Below are positions 18,002-26,883 of a stretch of DNA of 64,000 bases, piece by piece (within the stretch, counting starts at the first letter, position 1; the number at the start of each line of letters is the position of its first letter). This stretch comes from Rhizobium sp. NXC14 (GTDB taxonomy: Bacteria > Pseudomonadota > Alphaproteobacteria > Rhizobiales > Rhizobiaceae): NCBI RefSeq assembly GCF_002117485.1, contig NZ_CP021033.1:825016-889015 (forward strand), read 5' to 3'. The notes under the pieces are model-generated. The model made no database searches, was not told the origin of the DNA, and saw nothing but the letters and a program-made list of their open reading frames with translations. The position numbers and the translations under genes were made by a program.

Positions 18002-18901
18002 ATGAATGAGAAGCCGACCTTCGCTGAACTTGGCGCGTTCCTCGCTGCCGCGCGCCATCGGAACTTTCGTAAAGCGGCCGACGAACTCGGCATTGCGCCA
18101 TCGACGCTCAGTCATTTCATTCGACGCCTTGAGGAGCGTCTTGAGACACGTCTCCTTCACAGAAGCACACGAAGCGTATCTCTGACGGCGGCCGGGGAAG
18201 CCCTTTCCAGCCGGCTGTCCCCGCTGATCCACGATCTGGATGAAGCATTGGTGGAGGCGGCAAATATTAAGAACAGTCCGCGCGGCGTTCTGCGCGTGTT
18301 GGCATCCGATGTCGTGGCGACTCTCCTGATGGAAGAGGTTGTTCCGGCCTTCCTCAACGAGTTCCCCCACGTACAGCTCGAACTGGTCGCAAACTCCGGC
18401 TTTGTTGACATCGTGGCGGAGGGTTTTGATGCGGCATTCAGGCTGGGCGATGACATCCCCAAGGACATGATTGCTCTGAAGTTCGGGGAAATGTCGCGGA
18501 TGCGGGTCGTAGGATCGCCGAATTATTTGAAGGGCCGCAGCCTTCCTTCGTCGCCAGAAGAATTGGAAGGTTTAGACTGTATTCGATCCAGACCCGCGAG
18601 CGGTGTTCCCTATCGCTGGGAGTTTGAAAAGGGCGGTAAAAGAATTTCTGTCGAGCCCAATGGGGCGCTTACGGTCAATCGATCGGAGCTTGCTCTCCAA
18701 GCTGCCCTCCGGGGCATGGGAGTTTCCTACATTCCGGAGAGACTTTGCAGAGGTCATCTGGAGACGGGCGCCTTGGTGTCTCTGTTAGACGGCTGGTCCC
18801 CACCATACGAAGGGCTGTGCCTCTATTATCCGGGCCACCGGCTCGTCCCGCCAGCGCTGAGAGCATTCATCAGCGTGGTCAAAAAGGTAGGCCTGACGTG
18901 A
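18002..18901 (+). CDS. LysR family transcriptional regulator
   Basis: This 299-residue LysR protein has a winged helix at residues 1-62 (FLAAARHRNFRKAADELGIAPSTLSHFIRRLEERLETRLLHRSTRSVSLT in pattern) and an effector-binding domain of usual size, ending with a typical DGWSPPYEGLCLYYPGHR block. It resembles regulators paired with SDR genes. It is divergent from the frameshifted SDR, its likely target. The start has no obvious ribosome site. Confidence 0.92.
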   Translation: MNEKPTFAELGAFLAAARHRNFRKAADELGIAPSTLSHFIRRLEERLETRLLHRSTRSVSLTAAGEALSSRLSPLIHDLDEALVEAANIKNSPRGVLRVLASDVVATLLMEEVVPAFLNEFPHVQLELVANSGFVDIVAEGFDAAFRLGDDIPKDMIALKFGEMSRMRVVGSPNYLKGRSLPSSPEELEGLDCIRSRPASGVPYRWEFEKGGKRISVEPNGALTVNRSELALQAALRGMGVSYIPERLCRGHLETGALVSLLDGWSPPYEGLCLYYPGHRLVPPALRAFISVVKKVGLT

Positions 18902-19163
18902 AGGTTAGTGCTTTGACGGCACTCGAACAGTCGACCCCGTCGTTCAGTCGTTATGCTCGCGCCGAAATTCCCTGTAGGGAAGCTACTTGCTCTCGGGGAT
19001 GGCCGAAATGGAGATATGAGTAGCCCCCCTGCTTCGGAGCCGAAAGGTCGTGCAAACCGACTCGAGAACACACCGAGGATACGGTTAGCGATCGTCGACT
19101 TGCTATAGGGTGCGGAACGCGGTTACCATTTCTCGAAGACAAATCTTTTCCCACATCCAGCTC

Positions 19164-19568
19164 CTACTCCGCCGCCTCGGGCATCGCGGCGGTGACGCCG
19201 CTCTCAGCCGGGCACGACGGCACGAGTTCCGACAATCGCTGCTGGTATGCTCGGAACTCGTTCCCCCAGTCGCGCAGGCTGCCGATGATCGGCGCGACCG
19301 AACGTGCCAGATCCGTCGCCTCGTATTCAACGCGCGGCGGAACCTCGGGATAGACCTGGCGGGTAATCATGCCATCGGCTTCGAGTTCGCGGAGCTGCTG
19401 GGTCAGAACACGCTGCGTCGCGTCAGGGATCAGCCGGCTCAGCTCCATGAACCGCTTCTTGCCCATCAGCAGATTGACGAGGATTGTGGGCTTCCAGAGA
19501 CCACCGATGACCGACATGGTGAGTTCGGCGGCACATCCGCTCTTCGGCTCAAGACGCTTGGGTCTCAC
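19164..19568 (-). CDS. HxlR family transcriptional regulator
   Basis: This 134-residue winged-helix protein shows SVIGGLWKPTILVNLLMG, KRFMELSRLIPDATQRVLTQQLRELEADGMITRQ and VPPRVEYEATDL, all HxlR hallmarks. It has a Cys12 near the N-terminus that could sense electrophiles. The GTG start is supported by GGAGACC. It is divergent from the AcuI-like oxidoreductase and heads a four-gene redox set on the other strand, mirroring the HxlR/oxidoreductase pair at 11527-13066. Confidence 0.88.
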   Translation of the reverse strand: MRPKRLEPKSGCAAELTMSVIGGLWKPTILVNLLMGKKRFMELSRLIPDATQRVLTQQLRELEADGMITRQVYPEVPPRVEYEATDLARSVAPIIGSLRDWGNEFRAYQQRLSELVPSCPAESGVTAAMPEAAE

Positions 19569-19590
19569 GACAGGGTCTCCTTCAAGCCTT

Positions 19591-19608
19591 ACTTACATTT
19601 ATGGAAGT
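19591..19608. promoter_or_regulatory. Putative HxlR operator palindrome
   Basis: ACTTACAT-TT-ATGGAAGT is an 18-base palindrome with one mismatch pair, placed in the divergent promoter region between the HxlR gene and the oxidoreductase. It is a candidate regulator-binding site by position and symmetry only. Confidence 0.45.
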
Positions 19609-19691
19609 ATAGGCGTTAAATGTGCATTCTTTCAATGATTTCCGCGTGCGCTTAAGTGTGGATCACGAGCTTCACGAACAAGGAAACATCG

Positions 19692-20675
19692 ATGACTTTC
19701 CGGGCAATCGTCGCAAGACAGCATGGCGGCCGCGTGATCGCGACGGTCGAGACGGTGGAAGACGACGTACTGACGGCGGGCGACGTCACCGTGTCGGTCG
19801 AATGGTCCAACGTCAACTACAAGGATGCGATCGCGCTTGCGGGGCAGAAGATCATCCAGACGTTCCCGCTGATCCCTGGTATCGACTTCGCAGGCACCGT
19901 CGAGAGTACAGACGATCCTCGTTTCAAAGCCGGCGACAAGGTGGTCGCCACCGGCTGGGACCTGAGCCAGACGCATCACGGCGGGTTCGCGCAAAAGGCC
20001 CGCGTCCCCGCGGACTGGCTAGTGAAGCTCGCGCCCTCCATCTCGACACGGGACGCCATGGCGATCGGGACGGCAGGGTTCACCGCCATGCTGAGCGTGC
20101 TTGCGCTGGAGCATGGCGGCATCTCGCCCGAGAAGGGCGAGCTTCTCGTGACGGGCGCCTCCGGCGGTGTCGGCTCGATCGCGATCGCTCTGCTCTCGAA
20201 GCTTGGCTACCGTGTCGCCGCGTCCACAGGCAAGGCCGAAGAGGAACGGTATCTAAGAGATCTCGGAGCGACGACGGTAATCGATCGAAACACGCTGAGC
20301 GCCGAAGGGCCGCCGATCTCCAGCGAACGCTGGGCGGGCGCCATCGACGCCGTCGGCGGGCATTCACTGGCGAACATCCTCGCGCAGACCGCATACGGTG
20401 GAGTCGTGACCACGTGCGGCTTCGTCGGTGGGAGAGATCTACCCGCATCGGTTCTCCCGTTCATCCTTCGCGGCGTCACGCTTGCAGGGATAGACTCGGT
20501 CAGAGCGCCGCTCTGCGTCCGTGAGCGGGCGTGGCAGCGGCTCGCAACGGATCTCGATCTTGAGAAGCTCTCCAGCACGATCTCCGTCGTCGGGCTTGCC
20601 GACGTCGGAACCGTTGCCCGAGACATGCTCTCGGGCAAGGTGCGGGGACGAACGTTGGTCGACGTCGGCAGCTAA
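19692..20675 (+). CDS. AcuI/YhdH-type quinone oxidoreductase
   Basis: This 327-residue MDR protein matches the YhdH/AcuI group, NADPH-dependent acrylyl-CoA reductases: SVEWSNVNYKDA, FPLIPGIDFAGTV, GWDLSQTHHGGFAQKARV, TGASGGVGSIAIALLSKLGY, and a late DSVRAP. The group acts on enoyl thioesters or enones; the true substrate here is unknown. The ATG at 19692 was chosen to match the family N-terminus (MTFRAIVA). The SDR, hydrolase and hypothetical genes downstream probably form one operon controlled by the divergent HxlR. Confidence 0.88.
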   Translation: MTFRAIVARQHGGRVIATVETVEDDVLTAGDVTVSVEWSNVNYKDAIALAGQKIIQTFPLIPGIDFAGTVESTDDPRFKAGDKVVATGWDLSQTHHGGFAQKARVPADWLVKLAPSISTRDAMAIGTAGFTAMLSVLALEHGGISPEKGELLVTGASGGVGSIAIALLSKLGYRVAASTGKAEEERYLRDLGATTVIDRNTLSAEGPPISSERWAGAIDAVGGHSLANILAQTAYGGVVTTCGFVGGRDLPASVLPFILRGVTLAGIDSVRAPLCVRERAWQRLATDLDLEKLSSTISVVGLADVGTVARDMLSGKVRGRTLVDVGS

Positions 20676-20778
20676 CAGCCCGACAGAACGCGAATCCTAC
20701 AATACACGCGAGAGCGTAACCGGCTCTTTAGACGCCGGGACGGCGCTCGTGCGCCTACGAAACAAATGGAGAAAGACA

Positions 20779-21582
20779 ATGGCAGATGGACTTGGAACTG
20801 CACTGGTCACCGGGGCGTCCGGCGGTATCGGCGCGGTCTATGCCGACCGGCTGGCGAGGCGCGGGTATGACCTCGTACTGGCCGCACGCGACCGGTCGAA
20901 GATGGAGGCGATCTCCAGTCGGTTGAAGGACACCGGCACGACGATCGAGGTGCTGGCCGCGGACCTGACAAGACCGGAGGATCTCGATGCAGTCGAGACC
21001 AGACTGGCAGCAGGCGATGTCTCGCTCCTCGTCAACAATGCGGGCATGTCGTTGAACGGCAGCCTGCTGGAGAACGGCCCCGAAGAGATCTCGCGAATCA
21101 TCGCCCTCAATATTACCGCGCCTGCGCGACTGGCCGCGGCGGCCGCCAAGGCATTCGTCGCCAAGGGCCACGGTGCCGTCGTCAACATCGCCTCGGTTCT
21201 CGCCCTCGCACCTGAACGCTACGACGGCATCTACAGCGGCTCAAAGTCGTTTCTGCTCAATCTTAGCCAGTCGATGACGGCGCATTACTCCGACAAGGGC
21301 GTTTATACACAGGCCGTCCTTCCCGGTGCGACGCGGACGGAGCTCTGGGAACGGTCGGGCAAGGACGTCAACTCGTTCCCGATCGAGATGTTGATGGAGG
21401 TCGAGGATCTCGTGGACGCTGCGCTGGTCGGTTTCGACCGGCGCGAGCCTGTCACGATCCCTCCTCTCCCGGACGAAGCCCCGTGGAAGGCGATGCAGCA
21501 GGCCCGCATGTCGATGGCGCCAAACCTCTCCCGGCGCGCCGTCGCCGAACGATACCTTTCCTCCCAGACCGAAAGCGCATGA
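20779..21582 (+). CDS. SDR family NAD(P)-dependent oxidoreductase
   Basis: This 267-residue classical SDR has TGASGGIG at residues 11-18, NNAG at 86-89 and catalytic Ser139, Tyr152 and Lys156. It is a paralogue of the SDR at 700-1509, with the same subfamily blocks. The start at 20779 is preceded by a GGAGAAAG site. The hydrolase gene begins one base after its stop, so the two are translationally close and likely co-expressed. Confidence 0.9.
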   Translation: MADGLGTALVTGASGGIGAVYADRLARRGYDLVLAARDRSKMEAISSRLKDTGTTIEVLAADLTRPEDLDAVETRLAAGDVSLLVNNAGMSLNGSLLENGPEEISRIIALNITAPARLAAAAAKAFVAKGHGAVVNIASVLALAPERYDGIYSGSKSFLLNLSQSMTAHYSDKGVYTQAVLPGATRTELWERSGKDVNSFPIEMLMEVEDLVDAALVGFDRREPVTIPPLPDEAPWKAMQQARMSMAPNLSRRAVAERYLSSQTESA

Positions 21583-21583
21583 C

Positions 21584-22414
21584 ATGACAGACAAGCTTGA
21601 AACTGCACCCACCCGATATGTCGAAGCAGGTGGCATCCGCTTTGCCTACCGCCGCCTTGGACCGGATACTGGAACGCCGCTTATACTTCTGCAGCACTTC
21701 ACCGGGACAATGGACGCCTGGGATCCAGCCGTCGTGAACGCACTGGCTGCGGATCGAACCGTCGTCGTCTTCGACAACGCTGGTGTCGGCTCCTCCTCGG
21801 GCACTGTGCCGGATAACGTCGAACAGCAGACGCGTGACGCAGAAGCCTTCATCTCCGCGCTCGGCTTCAAGCAGGTCGACCTTCTCGGCTTCTCGCTCGG
21901 CGGGTTCCTCGCCCAGGTCATGGCTGCCCGGACGACGGTGAAGGTGCGGCGGCTGATTATCGCTGGCTCCGCACCAAAAGGAGGCGAAGAACATCTCCTT
22001 CAGGTTGTCGAGGAGGCCTTCGCGAAGAACGCCCGAGACGTCCGGCTAGCGCTGTTCTTCACGCCGTCGGAGCAGAGCCAGCGGGCAGGCGAAGCGTTCG
22101 TCGAGCGCGCTCTTGCACGGACCAAAGACCGTGATTCCGACAGCAGTGAGGACGTCAGCAATCCGCAGGCGGCTTCGATCATCAGCTGGTGCGCGGAAAA
22201 GGACCCGGAACACGCATCCCTAAAAGCCATCCAGCAGCCGACGCTCATCGTCCACGGTAGCGACGACACGATGTTTCCGTCCATCAACGCCTACGAGATG
22301 TTCAAGGCGATGACCTCGGCGACGCTCGTCATCTACCCGGACTCCGGCCACGGTGCGCTTTTCCAGTACCCCGAAACCTTCGTCTCCCACGTGAAGACCT
22401 TCCTCGACGCCTGA
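21584..22414 (+). CDS. Alpha/beta hydrolase
   Basis: This 276-residue alpha/beta hydrolase has the nucleophile elbow GFSLGG (Ser104), an oxyanion region LLQHFTGTMDAWDP, an acid in VHGSDDTMF and the base in DSGHGALF. It resembles the haloperoxidase or esterase-like group. Substrate unknown. It starts one base after the SDR stop and is followed 24 bases later by a conserved hypothetical gene. Confidence 0.9.
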   Translation: MTDKLETAPTRYVEAGGIRFAYRRLGPDTGTPLILLQHFTGTMDAWDPAVVNALAADRTVVVFDNAGVGSSSGTVPDNVEQQTRDAEAFISALGFKQVDLLGFSLGGFLAQVMAARTTVKVRRLIIAGSAPKGGEEHLLQVVEEAFAKNARDVRLALFFTPSEQSQRAGEAFVERALARTKDRDSDSSEDVSNPQAASIISWCAEKDPEHASLKAIQQPTLIVHGSDDTMFPSINAYEMFKAMTSATLVIYPDSGHGALFQYPETFVSHVKTFLDA

Positions 22415-22438
22415 TCGTCGACAATCAAGGAAACAGAC

Positions 22439-23158
22439 ATGAATTCGCTTGCGCAGAAGATCGTCGATGCCCATGGCGGCCTCGACACCTGGAATAGATA
22501 TTCGTCGCTGACGGCGCACCTGAAGCAGGGCGGCGCGCTCTGGGCCCTGAAGGGCCAGAGCGGAAAGCTCGACGAGACGAACGTCACCGTCGGCCTCCGC
22601 GAGGAGTGGGCCTCCCATTCTCCGCTCGGGCCCGACAAGAAGGTCACCCGCTTCGAACCCGGTCTGGTCATCATCAAGGATTCACAAGGCTCGGTGCTCG
22701 AGTCGCTTCCAGATCCTCGCTCCTCGTTCGAAGGCCATTCGCTCGAGACGGCCTGGACCGAGCCGCAGCTTGCCTACTTCGCCGGCGTCGCGATGTGGAC
22801 CTACCTCAACGTGCCGTTCCTTCTTGCCGCGCCGGGCGTCGTCAGCGAGCAGCTCGAAGACTGGCAGGAGAACGGCGAGACCTGGCAAAGGCTCAAGGTG
22901 ACGTTCCCTTCGACAATCGCAACGCACAGTACGGTCCAGGCCCTCTATGTCGGCGCCGACGGCCTTCTGAAGCGTCATGATTACGACGTCGAGATTGCCG
23001 GGAACACGCCGGGAGCGCACTATATCGGCGGCTACCTTGAGGTGCAGGGCTTGAAGTTCCCAACCGAACGCCGGATCTATCCGCGCCAGCCGGACGGGCA
23101 GCGCGTGCCTGAACCGCTCGTCGTGTCAATCGACCTCTCCGAGATCAGACTGACCTGA
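22439..23158 (+). CDS. Conserved hypothetical protein
   Basis: This 239-residue protein has no signal peptide or membrane helix. It has a mixed beta-rich composition, with blocks such as KIVDAHGGLDTW, FAGVAMWTYLNVPFLLAAPGV and YDVEIAGNTPGAHYIGGYLEVQGLKFPTERRIYPR. I recognise it only as a conserved protein often beside SDR or hydrolase genes; no function is assigned. AAGGAAAC precedes the start. It lies in the operon begun at 19692. Confidence 0.75.
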   Translation: MNSLAQKIVDAHGGLDTWNRYSSLTAHLKQGGALWALKGQSGKLDETNVTVGLREEWASHSPLGPDKKVTRFEPGLVIIKDSQGSVLESLPDPRSSFEGHSLETAWTEPQLAYFAGVAMWTYLNVPFLLAAPGVVSEQLEDWQENGETWQRLKVTFPSTIATHSTVQALYVGADGLLKRHDYDVEIAGNTPGAHYIGGYLEVQGLKFPTERRIYPRQPDGQRVPEPLVVSIDLSEIRLT

Positions 23159-23159
23159 C

Positions 23160-23390
23160 ATGGCCAGCACCATTGATCTTGCGGCAGCGCGCGACATGAT
23201 CGCCGTGGCCGAAGTCCGCGCGGCGAAGATCGGAGTTCGTGCCAGCATCGTCGTCCTCGACCATGGCGGCGACTTCGTCGCCATGGCTCGGATGGATGGC
23301 GCATGGGCGGGCGCTTTCGACCTCGCTATCGGGAAGGCTCGCACGTCTCGGGCCTTCCAGGCGCCCTCCTCCGCCTTCGTGCCGCTCATC
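23160..23390 (+). pseudogene. GlcG/HbpS-like heme-binding family protein, truncated by IS21
   Basis: The frame encodes the first 77 residues of a GlcG/HbpS (DUF336) protein (ASIVVLDHGGDFVAMARMDGAWAGAFDLAIGKARTSRAF in pattern, then FVPLI). It stops being family-like exactly at 23391, where the IS21 left end begins. The expected remaining half, rich in glycine and proline, is not found beyond the right IS end, so the gene lost its 3' part. It overlaps the operon end by one base of spacing and would have been its fifth gene. Confidence 0.8.
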
Positions 23391-23530
23391 TGTCAATCGG
23401 CGTCCAAAATTCACCCCTTATCGGCATCCAATTTTGACCCCCTTGGTGGTGTAGATCAGCACTTGGCCTGCCCGGCGCTGGCCGGGGTTGCAGAGGGTAG
23501 GCCAAGTGCGGGTGATGATCGTCTTCGGCT

Positions 23531-24265
23531 TTAGCTTTGAGAGCGGTTCTTGAAGCGCCAGGACTCGTTTCCGGTTTCGACAATCTCGCAATGATGGGTC
23601 AGACGATCCAGAAGTGCTGTCGTCATTTTGGCGTCGCCGAACACCGTCGGCCATTCGCCGAACGCCAGGTTCGTGGTGACGATGATCGACGTGTGTTCGT
23701 AGAGCCTGCTGATCAGATGGAACAGGAGCTGACCGCCTGCCTGGGCAAATGGCAGATAGCCGAGTTCGTCGAGGATGATGAAGTCGAGACGGTTGAGGTA
23801 GTCGGCCGTCCGACCTTGCTTGCCGCTGCGCGTTTCCGTTTCCAACCGATTGACCAGATCGACGACGTTGAAGAAGCGCCCGCGTGTTCCGTTGCGGATC
23901 AGTGCACGGGCAATCGCGATGGCGAGATGGCTCTTCCCGGTTCCGGTGCCGCCGACGAGGACGACGTTGCGTTGATCGGCGACGAAGGTGCCGGTGGCCA
24001 ATTCCCGCACCAGGGATTCATTGACGGGCGTATCAGCGAAGTCGAAGTCGTCGATGTCTTTGGCAAGCGGCAGCTTGGCGATGCTGAGCTGGTAGCGAAT
24101 GGAGCGTGCCTGCTTTTCGGCGATCTCCGACTGCAATAGATCGCCGACGATGCGGGGCGGTTCGTGCTGCCGCTTGATGCCGTTACCCATGACCTCGTCG
24201 TAAGCGCTACGCATTCCATAGAGCTTCAGCGTGCTCATGAGTTCGAGAACCTGCGTGCGTTCCAT
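23531..24265 (-). CDS. istB: IS21-family helper ATPase IstB
   Basis: This 244-residue AAA+ ATPase has Walker A GGTGTGKS at residues 105-112 and Walker [12 protein letters not shown]. IstB stimulates IstA-driven transposition and directs target choice. The ATG at 24265 overlaps the istA stop (TGATG), giving translational coupling. Length and motifs look intact, so the element may still be active. Confidence 0.93.
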   Translation of the reverse strand: MERTQVLELMSTLKLYGMRSAYDEVMGNGIKRQHEPPRIVGDLLQSEIAEKQARSIRYQLSIAKLPLAKDIDDFDFADTPVNESLVRELATGTFVADQRNVVLVGGTGTGKSHLAIAIARALIRNGTRGRFFNVVDLVNRLETETRSGKQGRTADYLNRLDFIILDELGYLPFAQAGGQLLFHLISRLYEHTSIIVTTNLAFGEWPTVFGDAKMTTALLDRLTHHCEIVETGNESWRFKNRSQS

Positions 24266-25776
24266 CAACTTGCCCTCCTGAGGCTGTCATAGCGTGCGCA
24301 GTCGGCGACCGGTTCATGGGTCAGACGCAGCGCATCCGGGGTTTGCAGAGCTGCGGCCGGAGCCGGATCACGGCTGCGGGCCAGAATATTGATGATCACC
24401 GAGGCCGAGCAGACGCCCTGATCCAAAGCCTCCTGGCAGGCAGCATCGACAGCCGCCAGACCGTCCGCCGGAACGCAGCCGAGGATGGTGACCATTTGCC
24501 GATCACCGTCATAGACGCTCTTCAGCCGCCTGCGCACTTTCTCCATCGCTGCGGGCAAAACCCATTCGCGGAAAGGCGCCCCGTTGCGCAAAGCGCCAGG
24601 TTTGCGAGCTAGAACAGGTACATAATGCCAAGGATCGTAGATCGTCTCGCCACGACCAAAGCAGCGCTGATGCTCACCGACGTTCACCCCGTCCTGCCTG
24701 ATGACGATCTTCTCGGCATAGGCGTGAACCTCGACAGGGCGGCCGACCGCCGTTGAGAGGACGGAGTATTTGTTGTTGTCGAAGCGGACGGTGCAGGTCT
24801 TCGACACGGAGGCCGGGACGCAGTGGAAACCGTCGAACGGTCCAACGTAATGCACCAGGCTGCCGCGCTCCTCCTCGAACACCTGCCAGATCATCCGCTC
24901 CGTCTGCTCGGGATGGCGATGTGCCTTGGCGTAGGCGATGCATTTATCGAGCAGCCAGACGTTCAGCTCTTCCAGGCTTTTGACGCGAAGGCGTGGGGTG
25001 AAGAAGCGTTCGCGCACGAGACCAACCTGGTTCTCGACCTGTCCCTTCTCCCATCCGGATGCAGGCGTGCAGGCAACGGGATGGACCAGATAGTGGCTGC
25101 ACATCTGCAGGAAGCGGCGATTGTATTGTCGCTCCTTTCCAACGAACACCGCTTCGACCGCCGTCTTCATGTTGTCGTAGATGCCGCGCGTGCAGGTGCC
25201 ACGGAAGAAGGCGAAGGCCTTGTCATGCGCGTCGAACACCATCTCCTGGCTCTCGCGCATGTAGGCCCGGACAAACATCATCCGGCTGTGGCAGAGCCGG
25301 ACATGGGCGACCTTGACGGTCGTCGTCACGCCGTTGACCAGAATGATCTCGTGGCTCCAGTCGAACTGGTAAGCCTCACCTGGAGCGTAATAGAGAGGCA
25401 CATAGGCTTCCGCCGTCACTGCTCCCCGGTTCTTCGCCCAGGTCTTGGCGTATCGCCGGATCGCGTCATAACTGCCATCGTAGCCGAGTGCCCGAACCTC
25501 CTCGTAAATCCGGATCAACGTCAGCCGCTCGCGCGACGGCTTGCCCTCATTGGCTGTCAGAAACCGCTCAATCTCCGCCTTCCAGGCTCCGATCCTTGGC
25601 AACGGTTGCCGTTCTCGTTCATAGGTAAAATCCGTCTCGTCGGAACGCAGTATCTTGCGAACCGTGTTGCGCGACACATGAAGTTCCCGGACGATCTTCT
25701 TCACGGACCAGCCCTGCACATGGAAGGCCCGTCGAACACGCGCAATCGTATCCACTCGCTTCAACTCCCGCTCCAT
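24265..25776 (-). CDS. istA: IS21-family transposase IstA
   Basis: This 503-residue DDE transposase has an N-terminal helix-turn-helix ([21 protein letters not shown]) and the integrase-like catalytic core ([26 protein letters not shown]..., then [19 protein letters not shown]). The core looks complete. The gene ends by overlapping istB. It lies just inside the right terminal repeats. Confidence 0.93.
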   Translation of the reverse strand: MERELKRVDTIARVRRAFHVQGWSVKKIVRELHVSRNTVRKILRSDETDFTYERERQPLPRIGAWKAEIERFLTANEGKPSRERLTLIRIYEEVRALGYDGSYDAIRRYAKTWAKNRGAVTAEAYVPLYYAPGEAYQFDWSHEIILVNGVTTTVKVAHVRLCHSRMMFVRAYMRESQEMVFDAHDKAFAFFRGTCTRGIYDNMKTAVEAVFVGKERQYNRRFLQMCSHYLVHPVACTPASGWEKGQVENQVGLVRERFFTPRLRVKSLEELNVWLLDKCIAYAKAHRHPEQTERMIWQVFEEERGSLVHYVGPFDGFHCVPASVSKTCTVRFDNNKYSVLSTAVGRPVEVHAYAEKIVIRQDGVNVGEHQRCFGRGETIYDPWHYVPVLARKPGALRNGAPFREWVLPAAMEKVRRRLKSVYDGDRQMVTILGCVPADGLAAVDAACQEALDQGVCSASVIINILARSRDPAPAAALQTPDALRLTHEPVADCARYDSLRRAS

Positions 25777-25876
25777 CCGCCGCTAAAAGCCGGATGGTCA
25801 GATGAAATCTGAGGGGGGTCAAAATTGGACGCCGATTACCCCGCCAAGGGGGTCAAATTTGCACGCCGGAACACAG

Positions 25877-25896
25877 GCGGGGCAGCAATGCCCCGC
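25877..25896. repeat. Inverted repeat just outside the IS21 right end
   Basis: GCGGGGCA (25877-25884) and TGCCCCGC (25889-25896) form an 8-bp stem with a 4-base loop. It may be a terminator remnant of the disrupted region. Confidence 0.4.
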
Positions 25897-26020
25897 TGCT
25901 ACCCGACTTTGCTGGAGTAAATTAGGACGTCAGAGAGAGAAGAGACCCGCGGGCCCGCAGGGGACGCGACCGTATCCGGCGTGAGCCGGCGGGAGTGTCG
26001 AGGGATGAAATCCCTGACAG

Positions 26021-26049
26021 CCTGGCGGCCGGTCGATCCGGCCGCCAGG
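26021..26049 (-). terminator. Strong hairpin after the 55-residue gene
   Basis: A perfect 12-bp stem, CCTGGCGGCCGG (26021-26032) with CCGGCCGCCAGG (26038-26049) and a 5-base loop, lies 26 bases beyond the minus-strand stop at 26075. There is no T run. Confidence 0.55.
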
Positions 26050-26074
26050 TCACGAACTCGGCAAGAAGCCTCCG

Positions 26075-26242
26075 TCAGAACGGAGGCTCGGCGTCGATGC
26101 GGCCATCCTGCTCGGCCCAGATCACCTCGCGCTCCGCCAGCGCCAGTTCGAGTTCGTTCTCGATCTGGCGGCGCTCGGCGGGATCGGCGTTCCGCAACTC
26201 GGCGCTGAGCAGTTCGATCATTTCGTCGATGCAAGCGGTCAT
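26075..26242 (-). CDS. Small acidic hypothetical protein
   Basis: This 55-residue acidic, helix-rich protein (IDEMIELLSAELRNADPAERR, then ELELALAEREVIWAEQDGRID) has no known domain that I recognise. The start at 26242 is supported by AAGGAGACG. Its place beside DUF736 and other backbone genes suggests a plasmid-borne conserved small protein. The heptad-like spacing of leucines could allow a short coiled coil. Confidence 0.65.
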   Translation of the reverse strand: MTACIDEMIELLSAELRNADPAERRQIENELELALAEREVIWAEQDGRIDAEPPF

Positions 26243-26470
26243 TGTCGTCTCCTTGACGTTGTGAAAGGCGACGCCCGCGGTCATGGCGGGATGGAGGGGT
26301 CAAGGATTGCGGACGCAACCGGCGGAGCCGGCGAGTGGGGGAGCCGATTTTGTTGCAGCGGAGGAAACCGGAGCGGAGGCAAAATTGGGGGGAACCGCTC
26401 GTCCTTGAGGCCTTCATTTCGCCATGGCACCCTCGGACGGACTGAGCAGACCTTCCCTCTCCGTATGTCA
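26243..26470. other. Intergenic region without a recognised gene
   Basis: The stretch up to the DUF736 gene terminator is GC-rich, with GGAGCCGG/CCGGCG runs and no coherent frame. It should contain the promoter of the 55-residue gene, but no convincing -35/-10 pair was found. Confidence 0.4.
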
Positions 26471-26511
26471 CCAGAAAAGCCGGCAGCGGGCTCGATGCCC
26501 GTTGCCGGCTT
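26471..26511 (-). terminator. Rho-independent terminator after DUF736 gene
   Basis: A 15-bp stem with one mismatch (26477-26491 with 26497-26511, 5-base loop) is followed on the minus strand by TTTTCTGG. It lies about 50 bases past the DUF736 stop. Confidence 0.75.
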
Positions 26512-26559
26512 GATTTTCCGGGGAGGGGCCAGCCCCGGTGAAGGGGATGGCCGGTCGCA

Positions 26560-26883
26560 TCAGGCCGGGCTGTTCCAGAGGATGACTTTCTTGCCGGGGT
26601 CACCGCCGGGGGCCTGGGCCACGTTGCCGAAGATCACGCCGATCTCAGGGGCCTCCAGCTTGACGGAGAGATATTCCTCGCCGGTCTGGCGGGCAATGCG
26701 GTTCCACGCCGCCCCGATTTCGAAGCCGGTCTTGCGGTGGATGATGCGGTAGTCGGGTGCGTCGTCGCTCGCCTTGCTGGCATTCGGGACGATAGCGATC
26801 GGGGCGTTGACCCTGATGGTCGCAAAGATGCCTTCGAGGCTGCCGTCGGTCTTCTGCGTGAGCGTTGCGATCGTGGTGGCCAT
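26560..26883 (-). CDS. DUF736 domain-containing protein
   Basis: This 107-residue protein matches DUF736 (MATTIATLTQKTDGSLEG, DYRIIHRKTGFEIGAAWNR, EYLSVKLEAPE). The family is common on alphaproteobacterial plasmids and integrative elements and is often near ParB, Toprim and DUF2493 genes, as here. Its role is not established. GGAG precedes the start. Confidence 0.9.
   Translation of the reverse strand: MATTIATLTQKTDGSLEGIFATIRVNAPIAIVPNASKASDDAPDYRIIHRKTGFEIGAAWNRIARQTGEEYLSVKLEAPEIGVIFGNVAQAPGGDPGKKVILWNSPA

Larger units (their letters stand above)
23391..25873 (-). mobile_element. IS21-family insertion sequence (istAB)
   Basis: The 2483-base element carries istA and istB on the minus strand. 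Both ends begin with TGT and hold two imperfect terminal repeats: on the left ATCGGCGTCCAAAATTCACC near 23396 and ATCGGCATCCAATTTTGACC near 23420; on the right, read inward, CGGCGTGCAAATTTGACC and ATCGGCGTCCAATTTTGACC. Multiple terminal repeats and TGT ends are typical of IS21. The flanks (CTCATC and CAGGCG) show no target duplication, which points to deletion or recombination after insertion. Confidence 0.87.

Noticed and set aside
25874..25900. Continuation of the glcG-like gene after the IS
   Set aside because: The first codons could read as Q-A-G like the family, but the following residues do not match GlcG, so the 3' half is considered lost.
25899..26603. 234-codon open frame on the minus strand
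   Set aside because: It spans a strong hairpin and terminator and the 55-residue gene in another frame; arginine and serine rich without a family match.
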